This document shows positions 1 to 11,346 of a stretch of 64,000 bases of DNA, piece after piece (positions within the stretch are counted from its first letter, which is position 1; each line of letters starts with the position of its first letter). Origin of the DNA: Pipra filicauda (Eukaryota; Chordata; Aves; Passeriformes; Pipridae). A model generated the notes under the pieces. That model had not been told where the DNA came from. It did not search any database and saw only the letters and a list, made by a program, of their open reading frames with translations. A program made the translations under genes and the position numbers. Location: the NCBI RefSeq assembly GCF_003945595.2, contig NW_024104424.1, positions 821,528 through 885,527 of the forward strand. Direction: 5' to 3'.

Positions 1-1390
1 ACAGCTGGTTTCAGTGCATGTGAAAAGTTAAGTGCACACAGTTCTATTTTTCTTTTTTTTCCTCAAAGAAAGCAGATAGCAAGGCAGCTTTTCAAAGGAC
101 ACCAAGACCACCCTTGGATGCAGCACAGTTGAGAGTGAAAAAGATTGTTCAGCTTCACTTCTGTGCTTCTCTTTAAAATCTGTCAGCAAAGCACAGAAAA
201 TGTGCTTTGTGAAGATGTTTTCCTTTTTTTTTCCCTTAAAAGGACTGTTGACTATTATACCTTGAGTGAAACCACAAACTCATTTCATACCAGTCACGAT
301 GAATGCATCACACTGCAGTCACTTTTGGTCATTGGATTGATTTTGGTCACTGCTTTGCATTTGAATTATTGATTTAGGAAGAAGGGGTTGTCTGTCTGAT
401 AACTGATTTGTCTGAGCCATACAGATGCCATGGATTGTTGGGTTTACAGAAAACAAACTGGTGAAATGAGCAGATTTTGTAACAGAGGAGCCAGATTACA
501 GAAAGTCTCATTACACTGAGACTGTGTTGCAACGCAACATATAGTCCTGATAGGTTGTGTGCCACTCCTTGAAGTGGCAGATTGTCTCATTGAGTCAGAA
601 GATCATGAAGTGCTAGCTTTCCTGCTATATTAAAGCATTTGTGAGAAGTACTGTTGATTTTTAATCCATTGAAAAATGCCAATTATTTTGTTATTGAATT
701 TTTTGCTTCTCTCTAAATATATGATTTGGATTAAAATCATGAAATGTGAGAGAGGCAGACTCACAGTGCACAGCAAAAGATTTTCAGTTGGAAAAGATGT
801 AGAACCATACTACTGTGCTCAGTGCATCTCCCAAAACACTCAGCAAAAACAGAAACTGTTCATCCTCTCTTACCAAAGCTACTCAACTGTAGTTTGAAGT
901 TAAGTTATTTTCTGGAAAGGTTGAATTTTTGTTCCTTGCTGGTTTTAATTTTGCCCCACAAGAGTGCACTGTTCTCCACCATCTTCACTCAAGGCAGCAA
1001 AGCTCTGCTTACTGCACATAATAGAGAATTAGTATAAGGATAGAGAAGGAGGTTATTGTAAAGTTAAGTCCAGGAACAGTGTATTTCCTTGCAAGACTTT
1101 CAGGAACCTTTGTTCACAAATGTAATCTTTCTAAATTTGGGCTATGTGCGGTATATGAATCTAGAAAACAAGTTGCTAAGAATAAGTGATATGTCATGTT
1201 TTACCATTCAATTGTTCTGATCTATTTTTAATCAAGATACACATTAGAATAAGAAGTGAACCAAAATTTGCCAAGTATGACCATTGTAAACGGAGTAAGA
1301 GTTTTCTGAGAAACTTCATAAAAGGAATATGTCCTAAAGGAGTATGGTGTTTTAAAAGTAAGTCTCTTTGCTCCATCCAGTGAAAATAAC

Positions 1391-1514
1391 AGAAGATTCT
1401 GAGTTGGAAAGGACCCACAAGGATCATCAAGTCCAACTCTTAATTGAATGACCCATGTGGGGATTGAGCCTGGCATTATTAGCAGCATGCTGTAACCAAC
1501 TGAGTGACAGAGGG
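1391..1514 (-). mobile_element. TguSINE1-like SINE (tRNA-Ile head, CR1-like tail)
   Basis: Read on the minus strand, the element starts near 1514 with a tRNA-like A box (TCACTCAGTTGG, 1496-1507). An anticodon-loop-like CTAATAA follows, then a B box (GGCTCAATCCCC, 1459-1470). This order and the anticodon context resemble tRNA-Ile(AAT), with several bases missing between the anticodon arm and the B box. The remainder, about 1391-1440, resembles the 3' end of avian CR1 elements (GAGTTGGAAAGGACCCACAA on the plus strand). A tRNA-Ile head joined to a CR1-X-type tail is the structure known for TguSINE1 of passerine birds. Such SINEs encode no protein and depend on CR1 reverse transcriptase. Both ends are estimated by eye; target-site duplications were not resolved. 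Confidence 0.8.
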
Positions 1515-3380
1515 TTCCTGTAGGTCCTCCACAATGAAGCTACATGGACTCAAGATATAATAATGCTATTTTTGGACACCATAACTCAGATTTCTGTAGC
1601 CTGAAGTACATATGGCATTCTAGTTAGCATTTCCTATTACCAGTTGGTAGAGATGCCAACAGGAAGAGCCAAGCAGGGAAGAACAGATGAAAATCAGGCT
1701 GTAGAGTGCTGGAAGCATCCAAAATGAGTTTGTTCCTTTACACTACTGTCACACTCAACTCGTACTAGCTTTTACATTCAGACTGAGTGGCTCTGAGGCA
1801 GCTTCTTCAGGAACACTTCTTTCCTCCCCAAAAAACAGAAAGGCATTTCCTGCCTCTTGCTTGAGTCAATGCCTTATTTGAGTGAATGACTTGGTCTTTT
1901 CCTGCCCTTGTCCTTTGTAACACAAGTGTGAATGAAATCATAAAAAGACAGTGATTTGAAAAGAAGGGATTCATTTAACTGTGTTGGAGTGTGACGTAAG
2001 TAATGAGACCTTCAAGTCAGGCAAGTAATCTTGATATTCAGAAGTACTTTTCCAAGTGGTTTTCACAGCTTTAGCAGAAGTCTCTGAGAATAGAGGGCAG
2101 CTTACATAGCTTTGAAGATATACACAAATGCAATAAGGAAATACTCTTGTCCAAAAGAACCACAAGAAAAACACAAGGGATTTTAGTAGGAGCCTAAACA
2201 TAAGAAAATCGAGGTCAGGAGCCACTTTTTCAGATTTTTCTTTACAGTAATTTTTTTTAAATAACTCACTTGTTTTTATGGATTCAGTTCAGCAAATCAC
2301 TTGAAGGAGTTTAAATACAATTGTATTGTAAAATAATACTACAGAAAGTACTTTCTTAATTTGGGGTAGATTTAAAGATGTACTTTGCTGAACAAGGAAG
2401 TAAGAATTTGCTTTTCTTTCCAAGCTGAACTATACTTGTAGCATAACATTGATCAAAGTATTTCAATAATTTAGGGCCTCCCTGTCCATGAACTTATTGG
2501 GAAAGTTTGCAGTGCTTCAGTGAGGATTAGAGCATCACCGATGTTCAGGAGGTTTATGAAACATTCAGCTCTGATGCCTCTCCAGCTCTGAGGGAGTTCT
2601 GTGCACAGCAGTACAATCAGGATTTAAAACACAGCAAAGGAAGCTGATTTCAGAGTCTTCCTTTACTGGTTCCCTGGTCCCCTAAATTTACAGCAAATGC
2701 CATTCACTGATGTACTAAGTAGCCCATTTAAAAAGAAATTAGGATCTCCTGCAGAGAAATCTTTATATCATGAACAGCGCTCCTAAGCAATACCTATTTG
2801 CCTTCCACATGTAAATAGACACATCAGTCTGCAGGGCAGGTTTATGTTTATGTGTGTAGCATAATTAAAAATAAACACCTCAGGAAGGCTTTATATGAAA
2901 AGCCATCATCCTCATCTCTTAAAATCAGTCCTTAGAAAGGGTCCAACCTTTTTTTCTTGAAGCATCCTCTGGTCTTGAAGTACTTGTGGCATCTGATTAA
3001 TCACTCAAGTTCTAAACTGTCCAGCCATGGCTAAATGGGTTTAACTTTTCCTTCACAAAAGTTAAACCAATATCAGATATACAATTCTGGTTTTAAATGA
3101 AGGATTGATTGCTGGACTGCATGCTGAAATCATAGCTATTTTCTCCATTGACAGTAACTGAAGAACAGTTTTAAAAGGTTAGCTTGCTATAGCTTTTTGT
3201 ACCATTAAAAAAATCAAGAAAATGGAATATGAAGCTGGACCCTACAAGATTTATTTCAAGCCTTTTTTCCCCCCTTCCTTCTGTTTTCAAGATGTTCTTT
3301 GGTCTTCCTTTTTTTGTGGAGCTCTAACAGTACTGGGCTGGGGTTGGTATTTGAACCGCAGCAGCATTTGCTCTTGATAA

Positions 3381-3396
3381 AGTATACTAGTATACT
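3381..3396. repeat. 16-bp perfect palindrome
   Basis: The sequence AGTATACTAGTATACT is its own reverse complement and contains two overlapping TATACTAG units. It lies about 435 bp upstream of the exon 11 acceptor. No function is assigned. Confidence 0.7.
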
Positions 3397-3831
3397 AGTC
3401 ATTTTGGCTTTCAGAAGTTAAGTAACTTGGAACTGTACTGTCACTGGTAGAAACGCAGTTTAGTGTTCACAAGGATGCAGAACTATTCTGCCATTCTGAT
3501 ACTTCTTAATCAGTTAACACTCCTACTGCTGTCTCAAAGTGCATCAACAGAAGCAGAAGGGGAATTTTCTGATCTCATTTATTCATTCCTCTGCTCTGCA
3601 GTCACCTGGACATGCAGAGTAAATAAGTGACATTGTCCAGTTTGACAGCTGGGGAACCCAAGGATGATAATGTGAAGCAGTTTGGACAAAAGGCCCCTTT
3701 GGAGTGACGATCTGTGGCCTTCCAGTGAACACCACTTTTTAGGGGCTTTTGCTGAAGGCTAAGTCTTCATTCTTAAATCCCTGTGAAATAACTACCTTTC
3801 AGCTTTTGTCGCTTTTCCACTCTTTTTTCAG

Positions 3832-4017
3832 GGGAATTTGGAGAAGTGTGCAGTGGACGCCTAAAGCTGCCTTCTAAAAAGGAAATTTCAGTTGCTATCA
3901 AAACTCTGAAAGTTGGCTACACAGAAAAACAGAGGAGGGACTTCCTGGGGGAAGCAAGTATCATGGGACAGTTTGACCACCCCAATATCATCCGACTAGA
4001 AGGAGTCGTCACTAAAA
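3832..4017 (+). CDS. EPHA3: EPHA3 exon 11: kinase N-lobe (ATP-binding region)
   Basis: This 186-bp exon encodes the start of the tyrosine-kinase N-lobe of the ephrin-A receptor EPHA3, a plasma-membrane receptor that phosphorylates tyrosines after binding ephrin-A ligands on neighbouring cells. It starts with two bases of a split Gly codon, giving the end of the glycine-rich loop (G-EFGEV). It then carries VAIK with the ATP-anchoring Lys (653 by count-back), the helix-C motif [12 protein letters not shown] with the conserved Glu, and [12 protein letters not shown]. It ends on the first base of a Ser codon at the donor A|GTAAGA. The 186-bp size and both phases fit the conserved Eph kinase exon structure. 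EPHA3 is preferred over EPHA5 or EPHA7 because of [15 protein letters not shown] and the PVPV end of the joined frame. Exon numbers assume the human 17-exon gene. Confidence 0.95.
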
Positions 4018-4291
4018 GTAAGATATGATAGGGACATCTGTTTTGCATGGGAAGTGTCATGAGGTACCTCCAAACCTAAATCATTCTGTCATTTGCTGAT
4101 CATTCAAAAAAACCCAGAAAAACACCCTAAATCTTTTTTTTTTTTTTTGCTCTGCAAACCCCTCCAGAAATGCTGATGTTATGACCATGTCAATGTGTAC
4201 CAAACATCCTCCAAAAGAGATAACAGCAGAAACACACAGCTTGTCTTTTGCAATGTATATTTTATTTCCTCAGAAGTAGGAAAAACAAATT

Positions 4292-4318
4292 ACCCATGTG
4301 AAAACACCCATGTGAAAC
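4292..4318. repeat. Tandem duplication, 14-bp unit
   Basis: The unit ACCCATGTGAAAAC is followed immediately by ACCCATGTGAAAC, a near-perfect second copy one A shorter. This is a small recent duplication of the kind made by replication slippage. Confidence 0.7.
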
Positions 4319-7200
4319 CCACACTGATGGATCCAATGAGGAGTGGGGTTTGAGGCAATTGGCCACAGAGCAGCTGCACGACCTGCACTGTATTGCTGCT
4401 CTCAGGCTGCTGAGAACTTAGAAAAAAATTTAGAACTTACCCTGGCTTGGTGAGCTGGGGAGAATTGGGGAGTAAAAGTAGTCTGCTTGAAAAAAAATAT
4501 AGCCAAGTGGAGGAAAAGGGATCATTTCTGAAGAACACAGAAACTCAATAATAAATTGACAGGTTTAATAAACTCCAAACCTACAAATTGCTACAAAACG
4601 GCCAAGAGGCTCTGGCTGATAACCTGGTAGGAGTTGTGGAGTCTGATGTGTTAAGGTTTCCTAAATACATTGAAGAGCTATGTTCTGCTCTCAGCTAAAT
4701 CATTAGGTTTGTCATTAGCAGAAATTAATGAACAGCCTACCTGGGTGCAACAACTGGTACTAGGAAATTATTAAATGATTCCAAACCTTTTTCCTACATG
4801 GTTTTCATGCAGAGGAGAAGTACTCCATGTATATTCAATATGTACCAGTCATCATGGCTGGGCTTTGCGAACGAAGATTAAGGAAGGCTCTATCCACATT
4901 TGTTACAGGCACGCTGGTGGCTTATGAGGCCAATATGAGATAGACACGTCCGATTGCAAAAGGCACAGCAGAAAGACTCCTTAGATGGTATATTCCGCAA
5001 GACACGGTTCTTTCTGCGTTGAAGTATTAGGCTTTTAAAGATCCTAATGCTCCAGAATATAGACATCTTAGTAAAAATCTCAAAAAAAAAAAAGGCATGG
5101 GGCTTTAAGCTGTCAGTAGTAATATTGATTTTATTTCTGTGATTGTATAGATATGTTTACTTAAAGGCATTTCCTAAATATGCCTTTGGGTTTTTGTTAA
5201 GGGTTTGGTTGGTTGTTTTTTTTTAATTTGTTTGGTTCAAGGTTTCAAAAACATAGGTATGAAAGAATTTAATAGCCTACTGCAACAAAATATATAAAAT
5301 AAAAACCCCACCAGTTTATGTCTAAAAGTAATTAGTGACAGGTATGTAAAACCCTATATGTTATGAAGATACATAATTATAATAATAATGACTTCTCTAG
5401 GTGTGATTCGTGAAAGTCTATTTTGCTGATTTAAATAACAAAGAAGTTATTCATTATCTTAGGTCTCACAGCCCTATTAGGAAAGGGCTGCCAGGTCTGC
5501 CTGTATAAATGAAGGTTACCTCCTGCTTTGTAATGGCACACGCTTTGCACAGTCAGAATAAGATTTGCAATCACGAAATCACTTGAAACACCAACATCAC
5601 TCTGTACACAGCTGAGCTAAAATCTATTTTGTTACATTTTGTATTCCTGGAGCACTTGAGAAAATAATTTAATTGCTGTGCATGCAGGAATTTGTGCATT
5701 GTTCTTGAACGTGCATTACTAATTCTATCTGTATTCTGTATGAGTGACTATGAGTGAGTTTGCTACTCAGCTGTATTCACAGCAGAGTCCTGTCTGCTGG
5801 GGGGAGTCAGGTGTGCCAGCTGCCTATCACATCTATGTGTGGGACAGCGAGCTCTGAATATTCCCAAATGAAAAGCCTCAGGGATATACCACCCTCTCCA
5901 GACAGCTTCAGTACAGGAGTTGAGAAATCTGCTCTGGAGCTATTTGTCTCCATTTTGCTGCAAGTAATGTTAATAATTTAATTTCTTTAACATTCTGTGG
6001 GGTGATAGAAGGACAAGAAGCTTGTGGGATTTGAATTTGTTTTGGTTTGTTTTTTAAACAAACCAATATACTCTATGAATAAGTTAACAAGTGTTCATAC
6101 TTTTTAATAATACCTATTAAATTGCACCTAAAAGGCATTAGTATATGTGCAGTCAGTAGAGAGCCTGTGGAGTATATGATGGTTCACTCTCAGCACAGGT
6201 AATGCATGATAAACAGGAGATATGACCTTTTCTTCATTAACCAAATTTTGCTTAACAGGTGCCCCTTAGTAATTCTTTTACTTTAGACACTAAATCACTT
6301 TTCACAGTAAACAGATCTTCTGAAGCAACTCCTGATGACTGCAATTGTCACAATCCCCCTAACAGGACCATTTAGTTTGAGGAGTCCTCAAACTGGGGTG
6401 GCTCCTTTGCTCCAGTGCAGAGTTGTTCCTCTGCTTCTCATGGATTTCAGTTCTACATCTTCCTGCTGCTGCCCTGGTCTCCTGGGCACACTGTAGGCCT
6501 TATTCTTAATAACTAGCATGCATGTTCTGCTTAGTTTACTAATAATTTACAGCAATTTGTAGCCTGTTAGTATAATAAACTTTGGCAACACTGTTGACAC
6601 AACTTGTTATCATGTATAAAAGGCTCTCCTTTGATAAATGAATGCAGAATGTTCTTTTAAAGCTGTAGCATGTTGTTTCAGAGCATGTACTTCTTATTAT
6701 GGGCACGTTTCCAACTTAGTGAGAGTGAAACCCTGTGCTTGGAGTGAGCAAGGCAGGAAGATGCTCCTGTAATAATTTGAAAGCTATATCTTCTTACTCT
6801 AATTTAAATCTTCTGATAAGTCTCATAAAATTGACTGAGTTTGTACAGAAACCAGGCAAATGTTTCCTGGTTTTGAGGTACATGGATTTATCATAGAAAG
6901 CTTTGGAGAGCCTCATTGGAAAGGTCCAGCAACATGTTCTGGGTGTTACCAGAAATCCCTTTGGGGTAACATTACACACAGACTGCAGGTTAGGGACTTT
7001 TGCTTGAAATATGCATTTCTTGCTAAGAAGAGAAAGCACAAACAGATTTTTTTTAATTATTATTATTTTTTTTAGCTTTTCCATTGTTAGATTTTTTATC
7101 TGTACCATCTCCTTTATAATTCAAGAATAATGTTTTGGGCAGAGTATTTCATACTAGTTAATTGATGACTGTCAATTACTCATTAGTGTGATTCCCACAG

Positions 7201-7227
7201 ATATGACATATGTGTCATATGTCATAT
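7201..7227. repeat. Perfect inverted repeat, 12-bp arms, 3-nt loop
   Basis: The left arm ATATGACATATG (7201-7212) is the exact reverse complement of the right arm CATATGTCATAT (7216-7227), separated by TGT. It could extrude as a DNA cruciform or fold as a hairpin in the intron RNA. It is too short and AT-rich to be a microRNA precursor. Confidence 0.75.
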
Positions 7228-8770
7228 GTAAATGATATAACGCATTTGCACCACAGAAAGTAGATATTTGAACCTATTAATCCATGTAAAAGGGACAAAG
7301 AGTTGTCTTGCCATTTTATTAAGCTTATTCTTTGAAACTACTGTTTCTCTTTCAAGTATTTCCATCTGTAGAACCTGTATTTTTGAAAAACCAGCAGAAA
7401 AATGAGTTGTTACCATTTACTTTGCTTTGTTAATGACTTTCCTGTTTTTAGTTAAACTGGATACCTCTTTCAAGCATCATGCTGTTCAGTTTTAGGAGTT
7501 AAAATTTCACCATGACTGCTATACAATGTACAGGCCTTAATCATACTTTTATGGTCAGATGCCTCTTCCTGTATTATATGTGAAATAATAATTCATCTCC
7601 TTAAATGACTTCATGCCCTTACCCACCTCTCCCTCTTTACCACAAAGAGAAAATAAACAAAGCTTTAGAAAATATTATGAAATAATAAAATCTGTATGAT
7701 GGTAAAATATTAACAGGGCAGTGACCTTTGTCTGTAAACTTCACCATAATCACATTAATTTTTGCATTCATTTTTCCCCAACTTATCAGAGTTTCATATA
7801 AGACCTTGGTTATGTTACAATATACTCCAGGATAGGAAGAATGGTTTCAAAAACTAATCTGAATATAGTTTTTAACGATATTGAAGTAATTTCAAGAACA
7901 CAGGGCTGTTTCCTTAGAGCTTGCTGCTGCCCCGTGGATGCAGCATGTTCAACTCCCATGCGGGTTTGTGCTGTCAGTGATCCCACCACAGCACAAGCCT
8001 GGAAGGAGGGATGGCCCCAGTACTGGAAAATAATAATGTTACAGCTCTGCTTTTCTTCCCAGTGCCCTGTGTTTTGTTCTGCACTTTCCTTTTCATCTTT
8101 ATCCCCACCCCAACATTTTCCTCAGCTCATGGTACTGAAGCTTCTCTTCAAAGCTGAAGCTTCCTCCTCAAAATATGGAAGGTAAATAGTTTAAACGTAT
8201 TGTAAATACCCTCCTGAGGGAGAGGGGGTTTTGCTGTTGCCTCCATGGGCTCTATTTATTCTCTCTCTTACCTGAGGAATACATTTATTGTGCCCATGCA
8301 GCAGAGCAGTGTTCCATGGTCTTTGCCACCTGCATTGTGCAGACCAGGGCACCTTAAGAGAATATGTGACTCCCTCCACAGCAAGTGCCCAGTTCCCTTT
8401 CCAAAGGAACCTGGGGGCAAATGCATGGCAAGGAACAGCAATTCATTGTGTAAATTCAAGTTATGTGATGAATTATATTCAACAGTGATGGATAGGACAC
8501 TGTATACGGAAAATGTAGGATGCTTCACTTTGTTTCTTGGGACCTGAGTTGCTAAAATTCCTATCAGTTTATGCTGAAATCACTGTATTTCTGTTGATGT
8601 CAGGGGAATCACAATTATGTTGTTTAGTTTACCCATACATCTTTTAATTTCTTTCTAAATGTAAAGTTATCCTTGGGGTTTGGAAGGTCTGAGAGCATTT
8701 CTGAAATGCTTGTTTTTACTGGTCATTATGTATTCATTTTAAATGCCTTACCCCTGTAATCTATTTGCAG

Positions 8771-8832
8771 GTAAACCAGTCATGATTGTTACTGAATATA
8801 TGGAAAATGGTTCCTTGGACAGCTTCCTACGG
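8771..8832 (+). CDS. EPHA3: EPHA3 exon 12: kinase hinge
   Basis: This 62-bp exon has two bases completing the split Ser codon, then 20 codons reading KPVMIVTEYMENGSLDSFLR. It forms the beta-5 strand and hinge between the kinase lobes. The gatekeeper is Thr (699 by count-back), followed by the hinge residues EYMENGS that contact ATP. The acceptor is TTTGCAG and the donor is a consensus GTAAGT. The 62-bp size is the standard one for this Eph exon. It has no start codon of its own and is too short to be found as an independent reading frame; its identity comes from the phase match with both neighbouring exons and from the sequence. Confidence 0.95.
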
Positions 8833-11136
8833 GTAAGTGCAATAGAAAACTAAACGGTGCTGAACTGGCTCTTCTTCTGAACTTGTTCTGAAATTACTGC
8901 CACTCTGCTCTGATTCATCATCAGCTCTTGTTGCTTGATACTTCATTATTTTCATTTGGGTTGGTGTGTATTGTGATGTGCTCAGAAAGCCAGGTAGGAA
9001 TCTTCAGGTCGATTTTGACTGCTTGCAGTAAGCATTATTAAAAAATAAAGACAATTTTGGTTTCACTGGTATGTCAAATCTATTAAAAATGAACAAAACA
9101 GAATAGCATTCTGACACACAAAAAGGAAAATTGTTTTTCTGAAGGCTGAATTACATCTCTAATGCACTTATGCTTATCTGTTGGCAGCCTCTATGTCTTT
9201 GCAAGTGATTTCCAAAATGAACGGATTTGTGGAAAATTTATCAGTAAACCGATAGTACTGAGTCAAAAGCTGTTTCCCTAAATATGAAAAGTTTAGCGAA
9301 TAACCCCTTACCTGAGGATGTTAGATATGTTTAGCTAGCAAAGTTTATTGGCCTGTTTTCTTTCTCTAACCTTAGACAAACTAATAATCCTGTTGATTTA
9401 TCTTTGTTTTCTGTCAAAGTTGGTAGGGAACCTAAAAAAATTTGAGCGCTCCCTGTGTCACCAAGATTTACTTGTGGCAAAACAAGAAGTGTAGAAGAAA
9501 TGAAATCCCATCTGAGGGGAAACACTAGTTTAATTTTAATTTGTTAGGGCAAACTCAGCTGTGACTGGGAGACTGCTTTGGTTCTGCCACGGTTGAATGA
9601 CATTATCCCCCAAATTCATAACATTGAACTAGACATTTAACCCCAAAAGGCGATACATTGTCAACCTTAGTTTCAGTATGTACTATATATGTTATGTTGT
9701 CCACTGGAGCATGTAAAATACATATAAATAATGTGTCAGTGTGGCTGAACGAAATATATCTGTGCTGAACTATATATATTTTGTTTAGGCTTAAAATCCT
9801 TGAAGAAAGCTCTGAGGAAAGCAGAATAATTTCTGACTGTACAGAACAGTTGTTCAGCTTGTTCATTCATTCGAGTGTGATTTTCTTTTTACTTCTGTTG
9901 TGTGGAAGCATAGATAAGAATCTTGTGACTCATTAATATCACAGGCAAATCAGGGCGTATAACCCTTTTAATAAATGCCTTTTGAAACTAGTTAGTTTGT
10001 TTTCCCCATTGCCATGGAAAGGCTCTCTGAACATCTGATTCTGTTCATGTTTAGAAACCTTTGACTTCTAGCTAAATCTTTTTCAGGGTCTGTATAAATT
10101 CTCTTGTGTTGGCTCTAAAAAAAAGGTATCATGACAGGGAGCTGCTAAGAGTCTTTTAAAATAATTAATTTCTTCATGAAGGGGAATTCTGAGAGACTCT
10201 TTAAGCATCTGCTGCATATATTTGTCCAATGTTTACAGTGCTAATATTGCCCCTAAGTATACTAATCAAAAACGAGATTAATGCAATCAGTCTTGCAGAC
10301 TGATTCATGTGAGATCACTTCACATGGCAGAGCCAGCTCCTATGCATTTAGTAAAATTCTGGAAGCAGAAGAAGGAAGGGTTGGAGAGGTGCCCATGATG
10401 ATACTTTTACAGTGCTGGGGAATTCATCTGAGAGCTGCGCTGTGACACACTGTTGTCCTATTGTCTATGTAACTATGTATCAATATCAAAGCTGGATGCT
10501 AACAAACAGATTAATAAAAGCTGGGAGATTTAAACCATGCACCTAGAAGTCGATGATTAGAAATATATGGTTTCTAGGAGAAGTCACAGTGTGTTTAATT
10601 TTTGTGTTCCTGAAGTTGAGGAAGAATTTAAGGAATTAGTTTAAAGTTAATGGAATTTGAAAGCCACTAACTCAGATCAGCATTTGCTTTTGTTAAAAAA
10701 AAAAAAAAATTCTTGTGTAGTAGAAAACATTCATTAGTCCATCGGGTAAGGCTGGGATTTTCACTGAAAATTCCTATGGCCTCTCAGGGAAGTTGGACAT
10801 CTGTTTCTCTAATGTCCTGATGCTCCAGTCTCAGGAGCAAACACAACTTAGATTTATGTGCTGCTTTCACACATCTAGGTCCCATCTAGGAAGTTAAAAT
10901 TCTGATGACAGCAAGAAGGGGAAAAATGATTTTTTATCTGAATTTCAAATCTGTCCCCTTCCCTCAGCTGCCTGGGAGATTATCCCCCTCAGCTCAACAT
11001 GCTTGCACATGTGGCATTTAAATCACAACACCTGATCATGAGCTCTTCACTGGGGAGCTTCCAGGGTCTTTATCAAAAGTTCTGTGTGCAGAGGAACATG
11101 AGCAGTCTCTGAAATGACATTTCAAATGTTTTCCAG
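8833..11136 (+). other. EPHA3: EPHA3 intron 12
   Basis: This phase-0 intron of about 2.3 kb runs from donor GTAAGT to acceptor TTCCAG. It is AT-rich. I see no repeat family member, RNA gene or convincing coding segment in it; a short A run near 10696 is the only low-complexity tract. Confidence 0.85.
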
Positions 11137-11346
11137 AAACATGATGCCCAGTTCACAGTCATCCAGCTAGTGGGCATGCTTCGAGGCATCGCATCTGGCA
11201 TGAAATATTTGTCCGACATGGGTTATGTCCATCGAGATTTAGCTGCTCGTAATATCCTCATCAATAGTAACCTAGTGTGCAAAGTCTCAGATTTTGGTCT
11301 CTCTCGTGTGCTGGAAGATGACCCAGAAGCTGCTTACACCACAAGG
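11137..11346 (+). CDS. EPHA3: EPHA3 exon 13: catalytic and activation loops
   Basis: This 210-bp exon encodes 70 complete codons in phase 0 at both ends. It carries the catalytic core of the kinase: the alpha-E helix ([19 protein letters not shown]), the catalytic loop HRDLAARN with the base Asp (746 by count-back), and the Mg-binding DFG in VSDFGLSR. The activation segment [10 protein letters not shown] includes the activation-loop Tyr (779 by count-back), a known regulatory autophosphorylation site in Eph receptors. All catalytic residues are intact, so an active kinase is expected, unlike the pseudokinases EPHA10 and EPHB6. The acceptor is TTTTCCAG and the donor is GTGAGT. The 210-bp size is standard for this Eph exon. 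Confidence 0.96.

Larger units (their letters stand above)
1..3831 (+). other. EPHA3: EPHA3 intron upstream of exon 11 (3' part only)
   Basis: This is non-coding sequence ending in a pyrimidine-rich tract and the acceptor CAG at 3829-3831. The next exon starts with the last two bases of a Gly codon, so this is a phase-1 intron whose 5' end and donor lie before the window. It contains the SINE copy at 1391-1514 and a 16-bp perfect palindrome at 3381-3396. The open frames inside it are short, overlap on both strands and have no recognisable domain, so I do not call them genes. Confidence 0.8.
4018..8770 (+). other. EPHA3: EPHA3 intron 11
   Basis: This phase-1 intron of about 4.75 kb runs from donor GTAAGA to acceptor TTTGCAG. 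It holds a 14-bp tandem duplication at 4292-4318, a T/G-only stretch around 5185-5238 and a perfect 12-bp inverted repeat at 7201-7227. The 114-codon and 104-codon open frames inside it resemble no known domain and overlap frames on the other strand, so I read them as chance. Confidence 0.85.

Noticed and set aside
1451..1512. A functional tRNA-Ile gene on the minus strand
   Set aside because: A and B boxes are present, but the T-arm region is missing bases, the acceptor stem does not pair, and the sequence runs directly into a CR1-like tail. A SINE explains it better.
7201..7227. microRNA precursor
   Set aside because: Arms of 12 bp and a 3-nt loop are far below pre-miRNA size, and the flanks do not extend the pairing.
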